Source: Paenibacillus plantarum
GTDB lineage: Bacteria > Bacillota > Bacilli > Paenibacillales > NBRC-103111
DNA: 64,000 bases
Direction of reading: 5' to 3'
NCBI RefSeq assembly: GCF_013141695.1
Contig: NZ_WHNY01000026.1
Span: 186,001 to 250,000, forward strand
Shown here: positions 33,962-42,842 of the stretch, one piece after another
Position numbering within the stretch: position 1 is the stretch's first letter
Layout: every line of letters starts with the position of its first letter
Translations under genes and position numbers: made by a program
Notes under the pieces: model-generated
Seen by the model: the letters and a program-made list of their open reading frames with translations, nothing else
The model's database searches: none
What the model was told of the DNA's origin: nothing

Positions 33962-35753
33962 TCTACTTCAAGCGGTCCGAATGTATAAGTTTCAAAGCCT
34001 TTTTATCAAGAGTTTAATCTTGATATTTCTGCTCGTGATCGTTCCTTTCACAGGATTAAGCATCGTGATGTATGTGCAAATGAATAAAGCCATCGAGACA
34101 GAAATAAGCGGCGTTAATATGAATGCCCTTTACCGTGTAAAGGACAGCATTGACACGATTTTCAAACAGATGGACCATGTTTCGCTAGAAATGATTTATC
34201 AAGATGACGTTGGATCCTTTATGTTATCTCCTTCTGACACCAACGATCTTTCTACCAAAATGCAATCCATACATGACAAGATTTCAATGTACACGCGATC
34301 CTTTAAATACATGGATTCCATTTACGTGTTTTCGGAAAAGAACACCTATATGCTCTCCAATCGTTTTGACTCTCCCTTAACTGAATTTGATGACAAAACT
34401 TGGTATAAAAACGTCTATCAGAAAATGGACAGCAATCGCACGTTTATGGATCTGCGTAAACGAAATGATACGTATCCATTCTACATTTCCTTTACGCGAC
34501 CTGCTTATCTCTATGAGAATAAAATTGGTGCTGTTACTGCGAATATTGACATTGAAGAACTTCGTAAATTTCTAAATCAAGCCGATAAGCAATTAGAAAA
34601 TACGTACATCGTTGGTGGCGATGTCGTTGTTTACAGCCATAATCGGAATGATTTCATGTCCAACATCCGTGACATTGATCTTCTGAATCGTGCGGAAATC
34701 CTTACTGAAATTACATCTCCTACATCATCGATTAAAACGATTCATAAACAGAAATATATTGTTTCTGTGCTTCCTTCTGAGGATAAAAATTTAACTTATA
34801 TTTCGTTGCTGCCGCTCAATAATTATGAGCAAAAGATGAAGGATCTCCGTACTTTTTTATATGTGTTTTCTGCCATCGGCGTTATCATCGTCTTGGTCGT
34901 TTCTATTTTGATCTCTATTAAAACGTTTTCCCCTGTTAACCAAATCATGTCGATGATTGAAGATCAGGAGAAGTTAGAGCCTCTCATGGACTCCAATGAG
35001 AAAAGTAAATGGAACGAAGTACGAACCATCACCAGTTCGATCTTTCGAACACTCGACGCCAAGAAAGGCCTCGAACAGGAGCTTCAGCTCCGTATGCATT
35101 CGTTACGAAAGGCCCAAACGATCGCTCTGCAAAATCAGACGACACCGCATTTCTTATATAACACCTTGGAAACGATTAAATACCTAGCTATCGAATTAAC
35201 CAAAGGTCACAATCAAGTATCCAAAATGGTTACAGCCCTTTCAGATCTGCTGCGACGTAGTCTGGATACCGATCAGCCATTGACTGATATTCGGGATGAA
35301 ATCCAGCATGCAAAGCAATATGTGGACATTATGCAAGCTCGATATCCGAATAAATTCGATGTCATCTGGCAAGTCCAGGAAAGTCTACTTTCTTGCCAAA
35401 TCTTAAAGATTTCCATTCAACCGCTATTGGAAAACGCGTTTCAGCACGGGATTATTCCTACTCGGAATCCAGGACAGATTATCATTACAGGACTGCGTAC
35501 ATCGGACGGGATTGTCATCACCGTTTCTGATAATGGGAAAGGAATGCCAGAAGATCAACTCGTTAGTCTTCAACAAAAGCTAGCCAGCGGGGTTAATTTG
35601 GAGGAAAAGCATATTGGTTTAAAAAACTTAAATCAGCGTATTAAATTACTGTTCGGTGATGCGTACGGGGTGTTCATTACCCCAAATCTACACAGAGGTT
35701 TAGCCGTATTTATCGTGATTCCTGAAAAAAGTGACAGTCAAGACATCGAATAA
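33945..35753 (+). CDS. Sensor histidine kinase, YesM type
   Basis: 602 residues. A transmembrane helix (SLFIKSLILIFLLVIVPFTG) is followed by a ~270-residue extracytoplasmic Cache-like sensor, a second helix (FLYVFSAIGVIIVLVVSILI) and a linker. The His_kinase domain has the phospho-acceptor His near residue 402, in TTPHFLYNTLE; the family usually reads INPHFLYN. The HATPase domain contains LLENAFQHGI and DNGKGMP. The ATG at 33945 has AAGGTG upstream and overlaps the regulator gene by 17 bp, indicating coupled translation. It presumably senses an extracellular oligosaccharide or the importer 1 binding protein and phosphorylates the adjacent regulator. Confidence 0.92.
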   Translation: MKTNRNLLQAVRMYKFQSLFIKSLILIFLLVIVPFTGLSIVMYVQMNKAIETEISGVNMNALYRVKDSIDTIFKQMDHVSLEMIYQDDVGSFMLSPSDTNDLSTKMQSIHDKISMYTRSFKYMDSIYVFSEKNTYMLSNRFDSPLTEFDDKTWYKNVYQKMDSNRTFMDLRKRNDTYPFYISFTRPAYLYENKIGAVTANIDIEELRKFLNQADKQLENTYIVGGDVVVYSHNRNDFMSNIRDIDLLNRAEILTEITSPTSSIKTIHKQKYIVSVLPSEDKNLTYISLLPLNNYEQKMKDLRTFLYVFSAIGVIIVLVVSILISIKTFSPVNQIMSMIEDQEKLEPLMDSNEKSKWNEVRTITSSIFRTLDAKKGLEQELQLRMHSLRKAQTIALQNQTTPHFLYNTLETIKYLAIELTKGHNQVSKMVTALSDLLRRSLDTDQPLTDIRDEIQHAKQYVDIMQARYPNKFDVIWQVQESLLSCQILKISIQPLLENAFQHGIIPTRNPGQIIITGLRTSDGIVITVSDNGKGMPEDQLVSLQQKLASGVNLEEKHIGLKNLNQRIKLLFGDAYGVFITPNLHRGLAVFIVIPEKSDSQDIE

Positions 35754-35760
35754 ATCAATG

Positions 35761-35806
35761 AAAACAGCCGGTTTAAGAGTCGTTTGACTCCGAACCGGCT
35801 GTTTTT
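35761..35806 (+). terminator. Bidirectional rho-independent terminator
   Basis: Long hairpin with outer arms aaaacagccggtt / aaccggctgtttt and an inner gagtc / gactc stem. It is followed by TTTTT on the plus strand and TTTT on the minus strand. It serves both the kinase gene and the convergent catabolic operon ending at 35805. Confidence 0.9.
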
Positions 35807-36467
35807 ATAGCAATCGCTCCATTTTACGCCAAATCTGCTGGCCCTCTATCGCTTCTTCCCATAGGTCAAAATGAGGGTACATCACCTCGTGCCAATTCGT
35901 CGGTGATTGCTTCGTGGTCAGCAAGCCTTGACGAGTGTTCGAGCTAATCCTGCTTGGTAACTCATGATAGGAGAATATCAGCCGGTTATGCATACCAATC
36001 ATATACGTCTGATTAAAGCTGTTGGGTGACTCTTCTTGCTTCTGGTAATGATAATAGATATAGCTCGGCACCATCTCTGGCTTTAATCTCGCTATCGAAC
36101 CTACGCGCTCATCTATCGAATGATTGCCGCGCCAATCTTCATCCGGTATGCCATCATGAAACACGTCGATCATGGGAATTGTCAATCGATGCAATGTCTC
36201 ATTGGTGCTGACACTTGTGTCGGGTTCTTTGGGCCACTTCTCCAGATAGCGTTCGAAAGAAACGGGCCAATCCCACATGGAAGAACTGAACCTACTTACT
36301 GCCTCGGCATAGACGCAAACATATAAATCGCAAGCGAATACAGCTGCTTGTTCTAGACCTGCAGTACCCCATTCTTCACGCAGTGCAGCTTCATGTTCCT
36401 TTACGATTTGCTTGAATTGGTTAGCCGTTCCTCTACGCGTTTGTGAATAGAACAATACTCTTTGCAT
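35805..36467 (-). CDS. Small conserved protein, possible sugar-mutarotase-like dimeric barrel
   Basis: 220 residues, cytoplasmic. The N-terminal half (MQRVLFYSQTRRGTANQFKQ, then HEAALREEWGTAGLEQAAVFACD, LYVCVYAEA) has the beta-alpha-beta rhythm, and a His in the first helix, seen in L-rhamnose/L-fucose mutarotases and related dimeric alpha-beta barrels. Similarity is weak and the family is not certain. The C-terminal half (from YMIGMHNRLIFSYHELPSRI) is unrecognised. The start at 36467 follows GGGGAGTGAAGGGC, which begins inside the upstream stop region; an earlier in-frame start is not supported by a binding site. Last gene of the catabolic operon, 13 bp after the lactonase-like gene, fitting a role in deoxy-sugar use. 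Confidence 0.6.
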   Translation of the reverse strand: MQRVLFYSQTRRGTANQFKQIVKEHEAALREEWGTAGLEQAAVFACDLYVCVYAEAVSRFSSSMWDWPVSFERYLEKWPKEPDTSVSTNETLHRLTIPMIDVFHDGIPDEDWRGNHSIDERVGSIARLKPEMVPSYIYYHYQKQEESPNSFNQTYMIGMHNRLIFSYHELPSRISSNTRQGLLTTKQSPTNWHEVMYPHFDLWEEAIEGQQIWRKMERLL

Positions 36468-36480
36468 GCCCTTCACTCCC

Positions 36481-37323
36481 CTACATGCCCAAATAAAAAT
36501 ATTTCGCATTGTGCATACGTACATTCGCACGCTCTTGGTCGCTCCAATAATCCGGTAGCAACTGTTCGAATAATTGAACAACCTCTTCGTACGTACCTGC
36601 CATTAAAGCAACCGGCCAGTCGCTGCCAAACAGGATACGCTTTGGACCGAATTGCTCTGCCGTGTGACGTATATACGGTGCTAAGCGCTCTGGATTCATG
36701 CCCTCTGCGGGAGTGATCATGCCAGACCATTTACAATATACATGAGGGAACTCGGATAACTTATTGATATAGTCTGACCAAATCTTTATTTCACCCGTGC
36801 GAATAGGGGGACCACCTAAATGATTAATAACGGCTTTTAAGTTGGGTACTTGATTTAGAATTTTTAATACTGCTGGGCATTGTTCAGAACCAATAAGCAG
36901 GTCGACTTTAAAATCATCTACCTCCAACAACTGGAGATTCGCTATCATTTGATCTGACACTTGATCTTTGTATGTCTCGAAGATAGCTCGGTCCAACCTG
37001 ATCCCAACAAATAGCGGATTGTTACGTAAACGTTTATAATCGTCAGCAAAAGAATCCGCACATGGATCAAGATAGCCGACTACACCAAGGATTCGCTCAT
37101 CTTGACTTGCGAGTTCAAGCAGAAATTCCGTCTCTGCAACTGTCGGCGCTGCCTGAACCGCTATGAATCCATGTAATTTGTCCGTATGCTTAGCCCCAAC
37201 AGCGTCAGCTAGATCGGATGGCATGTAATTCTGGTACAGAATCGGATTACTGGGCTTCAGCCAATGATAATGCCCACGCTCCAACTGCCAGAAATGGACA
37301 TGCGTATCGAGGTAAGCAATCAT
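36481..37323 (-). CDS. Amidohydrolase-family lactonase (L-fucono/L-rhamnono-lactonase-like)
   Basis: 280 residues, TIM-barrel amidohydrolase-2 fold. Metal-site motifs include DTHVHFW at the N-terminus, the mid-protein INHLGGPP and FGSDWPV near the end. HYHWL and the CKWSGM segment also fit the L-fuconolactonase/L-rhamnono-gamma-lactonase group, which open sugar lactones made by an aldose dehydrogenase. The start at 37323 overlaps the upstream stop as ATGA, with GAGGT eight bases before. The aldo-keto reductase three genes upstream could supply the lactone, so the pair forms a plausible oxidative branch for a 6-deoxyhexose or related sugar. Exact substrate is inferred. Confidence 0.82.
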   Translation of the reverse strand: MIAYLDTHVHFWQLERGHYHWLKPSNPILYQNYMPSDLADAVGAKHTDKLHGFIAVQAAPTVAETEFLLELASQDERILGVVGYLDPCADSFADDYKRLRNNPLFVGIRLDRAIFETYKDQVSDQMIANLQLLEVDDFKVDLLIGSEQCPAVLKILNQVPNLKAVINHLGGPPIRTGEIKIWSDYINKLSEFPHVYCKWSGMITPAEGMNPERLAPYIRHTAEQFGPKRILFGSDWPVALMAGTYEEVVQLFEQLLPDYWSDQERANVRMHNAKYFYLGM

Positions 37324-39251
37324 ACGATTCGACCTCTGATCAGCTTCTCCGCAGATTGTTCCACTTCTGCACGCCATGGTGTCTCATAGGTCGGCTGATT
37401 CACATATCGTTTCATGTGCAGCTTGAGTTGAATGCCCGCACCTGGAGCCAAACTTACAGGCAACCACTTGCCATCGACGTCGCCTTCGTCAACTTTATCG
37501 CCGTTCTGATTATAGCTTTCCATGTACGTAAACTGATGTTCACCGAAGCTGCCCGCTTGTACAACTACTTCATGTTCTTTAAATAAAGACAAGTTTACCA
37601 ATGTTAGTGTAACAAACTCGTCGCCTAACGCTTCAACCAAAGCACCGATATCCTCCGGTAGACCGCAACGCTTACGTTTTGCATCGAAATAACGTACTCG
37701 AGCATGCTGCAAACCACCATGTGAGATGTGCATGGGAGCGCCAAGCATCATTTGAAGCAACCCTTCAAAGTAAACCGGCGAATATTCCTGCCATTGATGA
37801 ATGCTGTACGGATGATCCCAGTCCCAGCTAGTTGGATCCCCCTCGGGTGAGCGCAGCTTTTCTAACTGTAGGGTGATCAACTCTAGATTTTGCTTTAAAA
37901 TTTGCTCCGGATAATCAGGGAACTGACCTCTCATATATAAATACCAAGGCACTGTATTCGCAATATAATGTTTCGTTTCCTTACGCGTTACTGGATTTCT
38001 TCCCGAAATAGTTGGCATATCAATCTTGCGGAAATGATCCTCGTAGGGAATCCGGTCTACACGAGTTGCATCTTCCTCCGCCATCGAAATTGTCCATAGG
38101 TAAATAGGATACGTCGGAACTTGGATTCGATAGTCCGTCCAACCAGCATCAAAATGCTTATTCGGCACATGCCATTTCCCATTGATTTCTTTCCCTAATT
38201 CCCAATTTAGATCCAATTGCGAACGTGCCAGATCTAACTTACTACGATCACCTGAAAGAAGTACGGCATTCATGCCCGCATTTGTCAGTGGCTCGATAAT
38301 AGACATAAATCCGTGCGGCCAGCGGTAGCCATAGTACCCGCCCCACCATTTGCCGTCATTGTACTCACCGATCGTATCACTTAATCCAACGTTATCCGGA
38401 ATCAGCCCACCGTTACGCTTCGTGCGTTCTTCCCAAGCTGCCAAATAATCCAACACCCACTGGCGATAAGATTCATCACCTGTATACATAAAGGCATTGG
38501 TCATGAGTCCAGTCGAGTTCAAATTAAGAGGGACATCGCCTTTCGCTTTACGCTCATTCATTCGGCTTATAATCTCGCGGTAAATGTCATCGTCGGACCA
38601 CTTGCACTTTCCGCTAGCGAAGTCCACACCTGGAATATCTTCGAATGGGGCTAAGTAATCGTCGAGTACACCGCGGTGCGTGACCCAGTCTTCTTCCGTC
38701 ATCTCAAACCGTGGTCCCTTGCTGCCTGTAATTGGCGAACGCATCAGCTTCAGCTCCGCATCAAAGTTAGGGACTTCCGGGTTCCTACCCATATAGAGCT
38801 CAGCAAACTTCACTGCACGCTGTCGATTCTTCAGTAAATGCGGATCGGATAAACCAAGGAAATAAAAATATAAATAGCCTTCGCCATGATGCATCCAATC
38901 ATAATAAGCGTCGAATTCATTATGAATTTGACCATATTCGGTCCATTGCCACGTAATGGCATCCCACATAAGACGGGATAATCGCTGAATTTCTTCATTG
39001 CCGCCAAGCGTGTACAACAAAGATAAATTCATAAACGCTTCATAAGGGTCATCGGATCCATCCATTCCTGGCCAGTCTTCTCGCCAAACAATGGTGCCAT
39101 CCTCCCGCGTATAGCGTCGGACATATTCAACTGCTGCTTCATTTAAAGTATCGATTAATTTCCGTTCCATAAGTGCCCAAGTTGGCGGACTCCACGCATC
39201 GGCTGCATGGATCGTACTCGTCGTGGCATTGGAGCTATTCTTCTGTGACAT
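37320..39251 (-). CDS. Uncharacterised large protein, probable (alpha/alpha)-barrel glycan-active enzyme
   Basis: 643 residues, no signal peptide. Helix-rich and very rich in Trp, Tyr, Asp and His: WREDWPGMDGSDDPYEA, NEFDAYYDWMHHGEGY, GKWWGGYYGYRWPHGF, WDWDHPYSIHQWQEYSP. These look like a ligand-binding cleft of an (alpha/alpha)n-barrel carbohydrate-active enzyme, with a small beta-rich C-terminal part. I do not recognise the family. AGGAGG sits eight bases before the ATG. It lies between GH88 and the lactonase-like gene in one operon under promoter module 3, so action on an oligosaccharide upstream or downstream of the glucuronyl hydrolase is likely. It shares no obvious motif with the other unclassified protein at 17448-19538. 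Confidence 0.7.
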   Translation of the reverse strand: MSQKNSSNATTSTIHAADAWSPPTWALMERKLIDTLNEAAVEYVRRYTREDGTIVWREDWPGMDGSDDPYEAFMNLSLLYTLGGNEEIQRLSRLMWDAITWQWTEYGQIHNEFDAYYDWMHHGEGYLYFYFLGLSDPHLLKNRQRAVKFAELYMGRNPEVPNFDAELKLMRSPITGSKGPRFEMTEEDWVTHRGVLDDYLAPFEDIPGVDFASGKCKWSDDDIYREIISRMNERKAKGDVPLNLNSTGLMTNAFMYTGDESYRQWVLDYLAAWEERTKRNGGLIPDNVGLSDTIGEYNDGKWWGGYYGYRWPHGFMSIIEPLTNAGMNAVLLSGDRSKLDLARSQLDLNWELGKEINGKWHVPNKHFDAGWTDYRIQVPTYPIYLWTISMAEEDATRVDRIPYEDHFRKIDMPTISGRNPVTRKETKHYIANTVPWYLYMRGQFPDYPEQILKQNLELITLQLEKLRSPEGDPTSWDWDHPYSIHQWQEYSPVYFEGLLQMMLGAPMHISHGGLQHARVRYFDAKRKRCGLPEDIGALVEALGDEFVTLTLVNLSLFKEHEVVVQAGSFGEHQFTYMESYNQNGDKVDEGDVDGKWLPVSLAPGAGIQLKLHMKRYVNQPTYETPWRAEVEQSAEKLIRGRIV

Positions 39252-39263
39252 GGATCTTTCCTC

Positions 39264-40376
39264 CTACCAAAATGTATCGTGTACGCCGCGCAGCTTGCAG
39301 ACCGCTTCTGCGAAGAAATAATCGCCGTAGATCATCGGTACGTTTACGTGTGTTTTCTTAGGGCGATTAGCTGTGCCCATGCGAAGAATGGCTTCCTCAC
39401 TCGGGTCATCCCAAGCTGTGTATCTCTCGTTTAATTTGAAAATCAATTTCTCAGCCGAGCGGCGATAGAACGCCGACTCACGCTCAGGAACCAACAGACT
39501 CAACTCCAACATCCCACTCGCTGCACAAGCTGTGGCACTAGAGTCCATCGCCATATCTTCTTCCCACGGCGCTCGGAAATCCCATGGCGGCAACCCATCC
39601 TCGGGTACACTCGCCAGGAAGAAATGTGCTGCACGTTTAGCCGCATCGATATAGCGCTGATCCCTTGTGTAGCGAGCACTCAGCGCCATGCCGTATAGGG
39701 ACCACGCGGTGCCGCGTGACCATGCCGAATCCGGTGAATAACCCTGCCCACCAAGCGCTTCTTGTCTTCCCCCCGTTTCGGGATCGAAACACACAATATG
39801 GTGAGATGACCCATCCGGACGAAGAAATTCTCGCAAAGTCATGTCCGCATGAAGAACAGCCACATGCCGAAACCGCGGATCCCCCGTCTCTTCACTTGCC
39901 CAGTAGAGAAGCGGCAGGTTCATCATGCAGTCAATAATTGCCCACCCCGTCCGCTCAGGTTGGTTCCAAGCGCGAATGAATTGCCCTTTCGCATTGTATC
40001 GTCCAACCAGATGACTAGCTGCCGTCAAGGCGCGCCGTTTCGACTGTTCACTGCCAAGCAGCTTGTACTGTGCCACGGAGGATAAGCTCCACATAAACCC
40101 TACATCATGATGCAGCGGATAAAAGTCAGCAAGCACGGGGTCCATTAAGGTTTCAATCTGGTCTGCTGTTTCTTTGAGTTGATCTTCCTTCGACTCACGA
40201 TAAACTAACCAGAGTAAACCTGGCCAGAACCCGTTCGTCCACCAATCCGCATCTTCACTGTTATACTTGCCATCGTAGGAGATATATGGGAAATCAGCGC
40301 CGATGGAAACGTTCATATGCTCTACTTTGCCTATAATTCTATGCCACAACTCGTCTATCCATGGTGCATTCGTCAT
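39264..40376 (-). CDS. GH88 unsaturated glucuronyl hydrolase (copy 1)
   Basis: 370 residues, the usual size for unsaturated glucuronyl hydrolase of Bacillus/Paenibacillus. Known key positions are visible: Asp91 (in HHDVGFM), Asp149 (AIIDCMMNLPL, the general acid/base in the family), His192-His193 (SSHHIV), Gln211 and Arg221 (GQGYSPDSAWSRG). The enzyme removes the 4,5-unsaturated uronic acid left by lyases, by hydrating its double bond. It is cytoplasmic (no signal peptide), so it acts on imported oligosaccharides. AAAGGGG lies ten bases before the ATG. Second gene of the operon headed by the aldo-keto reductase. A second GH88 lies at 55175-56314. Confidence 0.95.
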   Translation of the reverse strand: MTNAPWIDELWHRIIGKVEHMNVSIGADFPYISYDGKYNSEDADWWTNGFWPGLLWLVYRESKEDQLKETADQIETLMDPVLADFYPLHHDVGFMWSLSSVAQYKLLGSEQSKRRALTAASHLVGRYNAKGQFIRAWNQPERTGWAIIDCMMNLPLLYWASEETGDPRFRHVAVLHADMTLREFLRPDGSSHHIVCFDPETGGRQEALGGQGYSPDSAWSRGTAWSLYGMALSARYTRDQRYIDAAKRAAHFFLASVPEDGLPPWDFRAPWEEDMAMDSSATACAASGMLELSLLVPERESAFYRRSAEKLIFKLNERYTAWDDPSEEAILRMGTANRPKKTHVNVPMIYGDYFFAEAVCKLRGVHDTFW

Positions 40377-40391
40377 CTGAAATTAACCCCT

Positions 40392-41297
40392 TTACCAAGA
40401 TAATGGCTGACCTGGAAATAAAGCGAGCAGCCGCTCCAATTCATGTTGTGGCAATCCTACTCCATCGCAATAGCTAGCATTGAGTGCAAGCGATCGCATT
40501 GAAGTCGTTCCCGTAAGGGTAACCGTAATATCCGGACTAGAAAGGCTGAATCGCATAGCAGGCTCAATAAGCCCTTTGGGTTCCGTCTTTCTCAGGAAGT
40601 CCAACTGTCCTATGCGGCGCTGTGCTTCTTTAAACAACGGCGCATCTTGCTTGATAAATGGCGCTGGCGACTCAGCAAGAAGTCCCATTCCTAGAACACT
40701 TCCGTTAATAACGGATACACCATATTCCTTAGCTGTCGGAAGAAGCTCATCCATAGCCGTATAGTCGATTAGCATATAGCGACTGAACGTTTGAATCGAA
40801 TCGATATGCCCTGACCGAATAAAAGGAAGTAACAACGACGGATTGAAAGCATTAACCCCAATCGCTCGCACCTTCCCTTGTTCTTTCAGTTTAAGAAAAG
40901 CAGGAATGGTTTCATTCATCCCCATCTCTGAGTTTAGTTCCGAAAGCTCATGCATCTGAATGAGATCTACATAATCCGTGCCCAGACGTTTCAGACTTTC
41001 TTCCACGGAAAGAATCGTATTCTCATAGGTATAGGGCACTCCGCGCATCACGGCTTTGGTAGCTAGGAAGACCTTATCCCTTTTTCCTTGCATCGCCTTC
41101 CCGATTCGCCGCTCACTTTCTCCCTTGCCATATAACGGTGCTGTATCGATAAAGTTGATCCCGAGCTCCAAAGCTCGATCGATCACCTCGGTTACTTGTT
41201 CGTCTGTTACTGGACCGAAGTCCCCGCCAAGCGGAGCGCCACCAAGCCCGAGCTTTGATACTCGAATCCCATTTTTACCAAAAGTTGTATACTCCAC
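40392..41297 (-). CDS. Aldo/keto reductase, L-fucose dehydrogenase-like
   Basis: 301 residues with the complete catalytic tetrad: Asp51 and Tyr56 (FIDTAPLYGKGESE), Lys81 (FLATKAV) and His116 (LIQMHEL). It resembles NAD(P)-dependent D-threo-aldose/L-fucose 1-dehydrogenases, which convert an aldose to its lactone. That fits the lactonase-like gene in the same operon. The start codon is GTG at 41297, with AAGGAAG seven bases upstream; no better ATG exists. First gene of the operon, about 29 nt after the predicted transcript start of promoter module 3. A general carbonyl-reductase role cannot be excluded. Confidence 0.85.
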   Translation of the reverse strand: MEYTTFGKNGIRVSKLGLGGAPLGGDFGPVTDEQVTEVIDRALELGINFIDTAPLYGKGESERRIGKAMQGKRDKVFLATKAVMRGVPYTYENTILSVEESLKRLGTDYVDLIQMHELSELNSEMGMNETIPAFLKLKEQGKVRAIGVNAFNPSLLLPFIRSGHIDSIQTFSRYMLIDYTAMDELLPTAKEYGVSVINGSVLGMGLLAESPAPFIKQDAPLFKEAQRRIGQLDFLRKTEPKGLIEPAMRFSLSSPDITVTLTGTTSMRSLALNASYCDGVGLPQHELERLLALFPGQPLSW

Positions 41298-41332
41298 AGG
41301 ATCACTTCCTTTGTCTCTTCTCTAATAATTTA

Positions 41333-41447
41333 ATACTACGGAACTGGGTTAAACATGCATAGGGAGTCAATTTAAAGATAAGTAGGATAAATTGTTGTAC
41401 ACGGGTACTTGGGGTCACCAAAAACAAGTAAAGTGACTTATTTAAAC
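41333..41447 (-). promoter_or_regulatory. Conserved 110-bp promoter module, copy 3 (catabolic operon)
   Basis: On the minus strand: TAAGTCACTTTACTT palindrome-like site (41426-41440), a CAATTTATCCTAC block, TTTAAATTGACTCCCTATGCA (41358-41378) and a -10 candidate TAGTAT (41338-41333). Block spacing equals that of the other two copies. The upstream end overlaps the last codons of the Gfo/Idh/MocA gene, whose stop is at 41442. Confidence 0.76.
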
Positions 41448-42716
41448 TTTACCTTTTAACTCTTTGAAATAATCGTCGATGCGAATAATCTGACTCTCCA
41501 ATCGCGACTTCTCAGCGGCAAACGCCATCAGATGACTCTGAACAGAAGCCCGTGCACTTGTTAGTCCAGCTTCTTCCCCATCACGGCTAACTAAACGAAT
41601 GAATTCCCGCATAATTCCGTGATCACCACCCCCATGACCATCCAATGGTGCATTCATTTCAATCGTTCGCGTCTCACCCGTAATAAAATTACTAACTTCG
41701 ATAACGTTTTTCTCCATATCGGCTCTGATCTGACCTCCTGTTCCCATCAGCTTCATCGATCTGCCTCCTTCTTTGGTGAAGGCACACATTGTAAAGGCAA
41801 CAGTAACCTCGTTCGCGAACTCCAAATTGACGACCTGATGATCTACCACATTGTTATCACAGTGATATACGCATCTGCCGTATGGCCCGTCTTTCAAAGC
41901 TTGAAGGACTCCTTCTCTACCGTCATCGTTACTGACAACTTTTCGCAGCATAGAACCTACCCAGTCCTCTCTGTCCAAGTACATTTTAGGAGCATAGTAG
42001 GGACATTCGTTCTGGACTGGGCAACCATCTAAACAATACAATGGCGCTCCCTCTGGGGCACTTTCTGCACGAAAATGTGTTAACGCGCCAAATGACGACA
42101 CCTTCGTGCACTCGGCATCCGCTAGCCAAAGCAATATATCCATGTCATGGCAGCTCTTCGCTAATATCATTGGACTAGAAATATCGGAGTTTCGCCAGTT
42201 TCCTCTCACAAAACTATGTGCTTGATGGCGGTGTTCCACATTTTCCGTATGTTGAATAGAAATAAGTCTGCCTATCGCTCCATCAACGAGTAACTGCTTA
42301 AGTTTCTTATAGAATTCGGTATACCTAAGTACATGGCAGATGGAAAACACTCGTTTATATGTTTCGGCGTATTCCCCCATTTGGACGCACTCGGTCGGAC
42401 TCGGTGACATCGGCTTTTCGAGTAGCACATGATAGCCTTTCTCCAATGCTCGAATAGCCGGTTCAAAATGCATTTGGTCTTGCGTGCAAATTAATACTGC
42501 ATCAGCAAGCTTCGGCCCATCAAGCAGAAGCTCCCAGCTTTCATATACATTTGTATCCGCAATACCATGAGTCTGCTGGAATCGTATCCTTCTTATGGGG
42601 TCAATCTCGGCGATCGCTACAAATTTCACTTCATCAGGGTAGTCGAGAGCATAGGATGCGTAAGCATCTGCTCCTCTTTGTCCCGCTCCTATTAATACCG
42701 CTGTGATCGTTGCCAT
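41442..42716 (-). CDS. Gfo/Idh/MocA-family NAD(P)-dependent oxidoreductase
   Basis: 424 residues. Rossmann dinucleotide fold at the N-terminus (VLIGAGQRGADAYASYA), EKPMSPSPTECVQMGEYA with the conserved Glu-Lys-Pro, and a C-terminal alpha/beta domain holding KSCHDMDILLWL, where His and Asp match the usual catalytic pair. Members oxidise or reduce sugar or inositol derivatives. Oddly, residues around 225-240 carry a Cys cluster (CLDGCPVQNECPYY) that could bind a metal. AAAGGAG lies ten bases upstream. It follows the binding-protein gene of importer 2 after a terminator and precedes promoter module 3. Substrate unknown. Confidence 0.9.
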   Translation of the reverse strand: MATITAVLIGAGQRGADAYASYALDYPDEVKFVAIAEIDPIRRIRFQQTHGIADTNVYESWELLLDGPKLADAVLICTQDQMHFEPAIRALEKGYHVLLEKPMSPSPTECVQMGEYAETYKRVFSICHVLRYTEFYKKLKQLLVDGAIGRLISIQHTENVEHRHQAHSFVRGNWRNSDISSPMILAKSCHDMDILLWLADAECTKVSSFGALTHFRAESAPEGAPLYCLDGCPVQNECPYYAPKMYLDREDWVGSMLRKVVSNDDGREGVLQALKDGPYGRCVYHCDNNVVDHQVVNLEFANEVTVAFTMCAFTKEGGRSMKLMGTGGQIRADMEKNVIEVSNFITGETRTIEMNAPLDGHGGGDHGIMREFIRLVSRDGEEAGLTSARASVQSHLMAFAAEKSRLESQIIRIDDYFKELKGKV

Positions 42717-42792
42717 CAGATATTCGCTCCTTTAAAATAACCAAATTTATGGAGTCATCTCTCCCCTTGATACTTGGCATTCACTGCCTTTA

Positions 42793-42833
42793 TCAAAAGA
42801 GAGGCCATAAAAAGCATTATAGCTTCTCATGGC
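42793..42833 (-). terminator. Terminator after binding-protein gene (importer 2, copy a)
   Basis: Hairpin of ggccat / atggcc extended by an AGAAGC/GCTTTT pairing, followed on the minus strand by TCTCTTTT. The U-run is interrupted, so moderate strength is expected. Confidence 0.7.
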
Positions 42834-42842
42834 CACGTTCAA

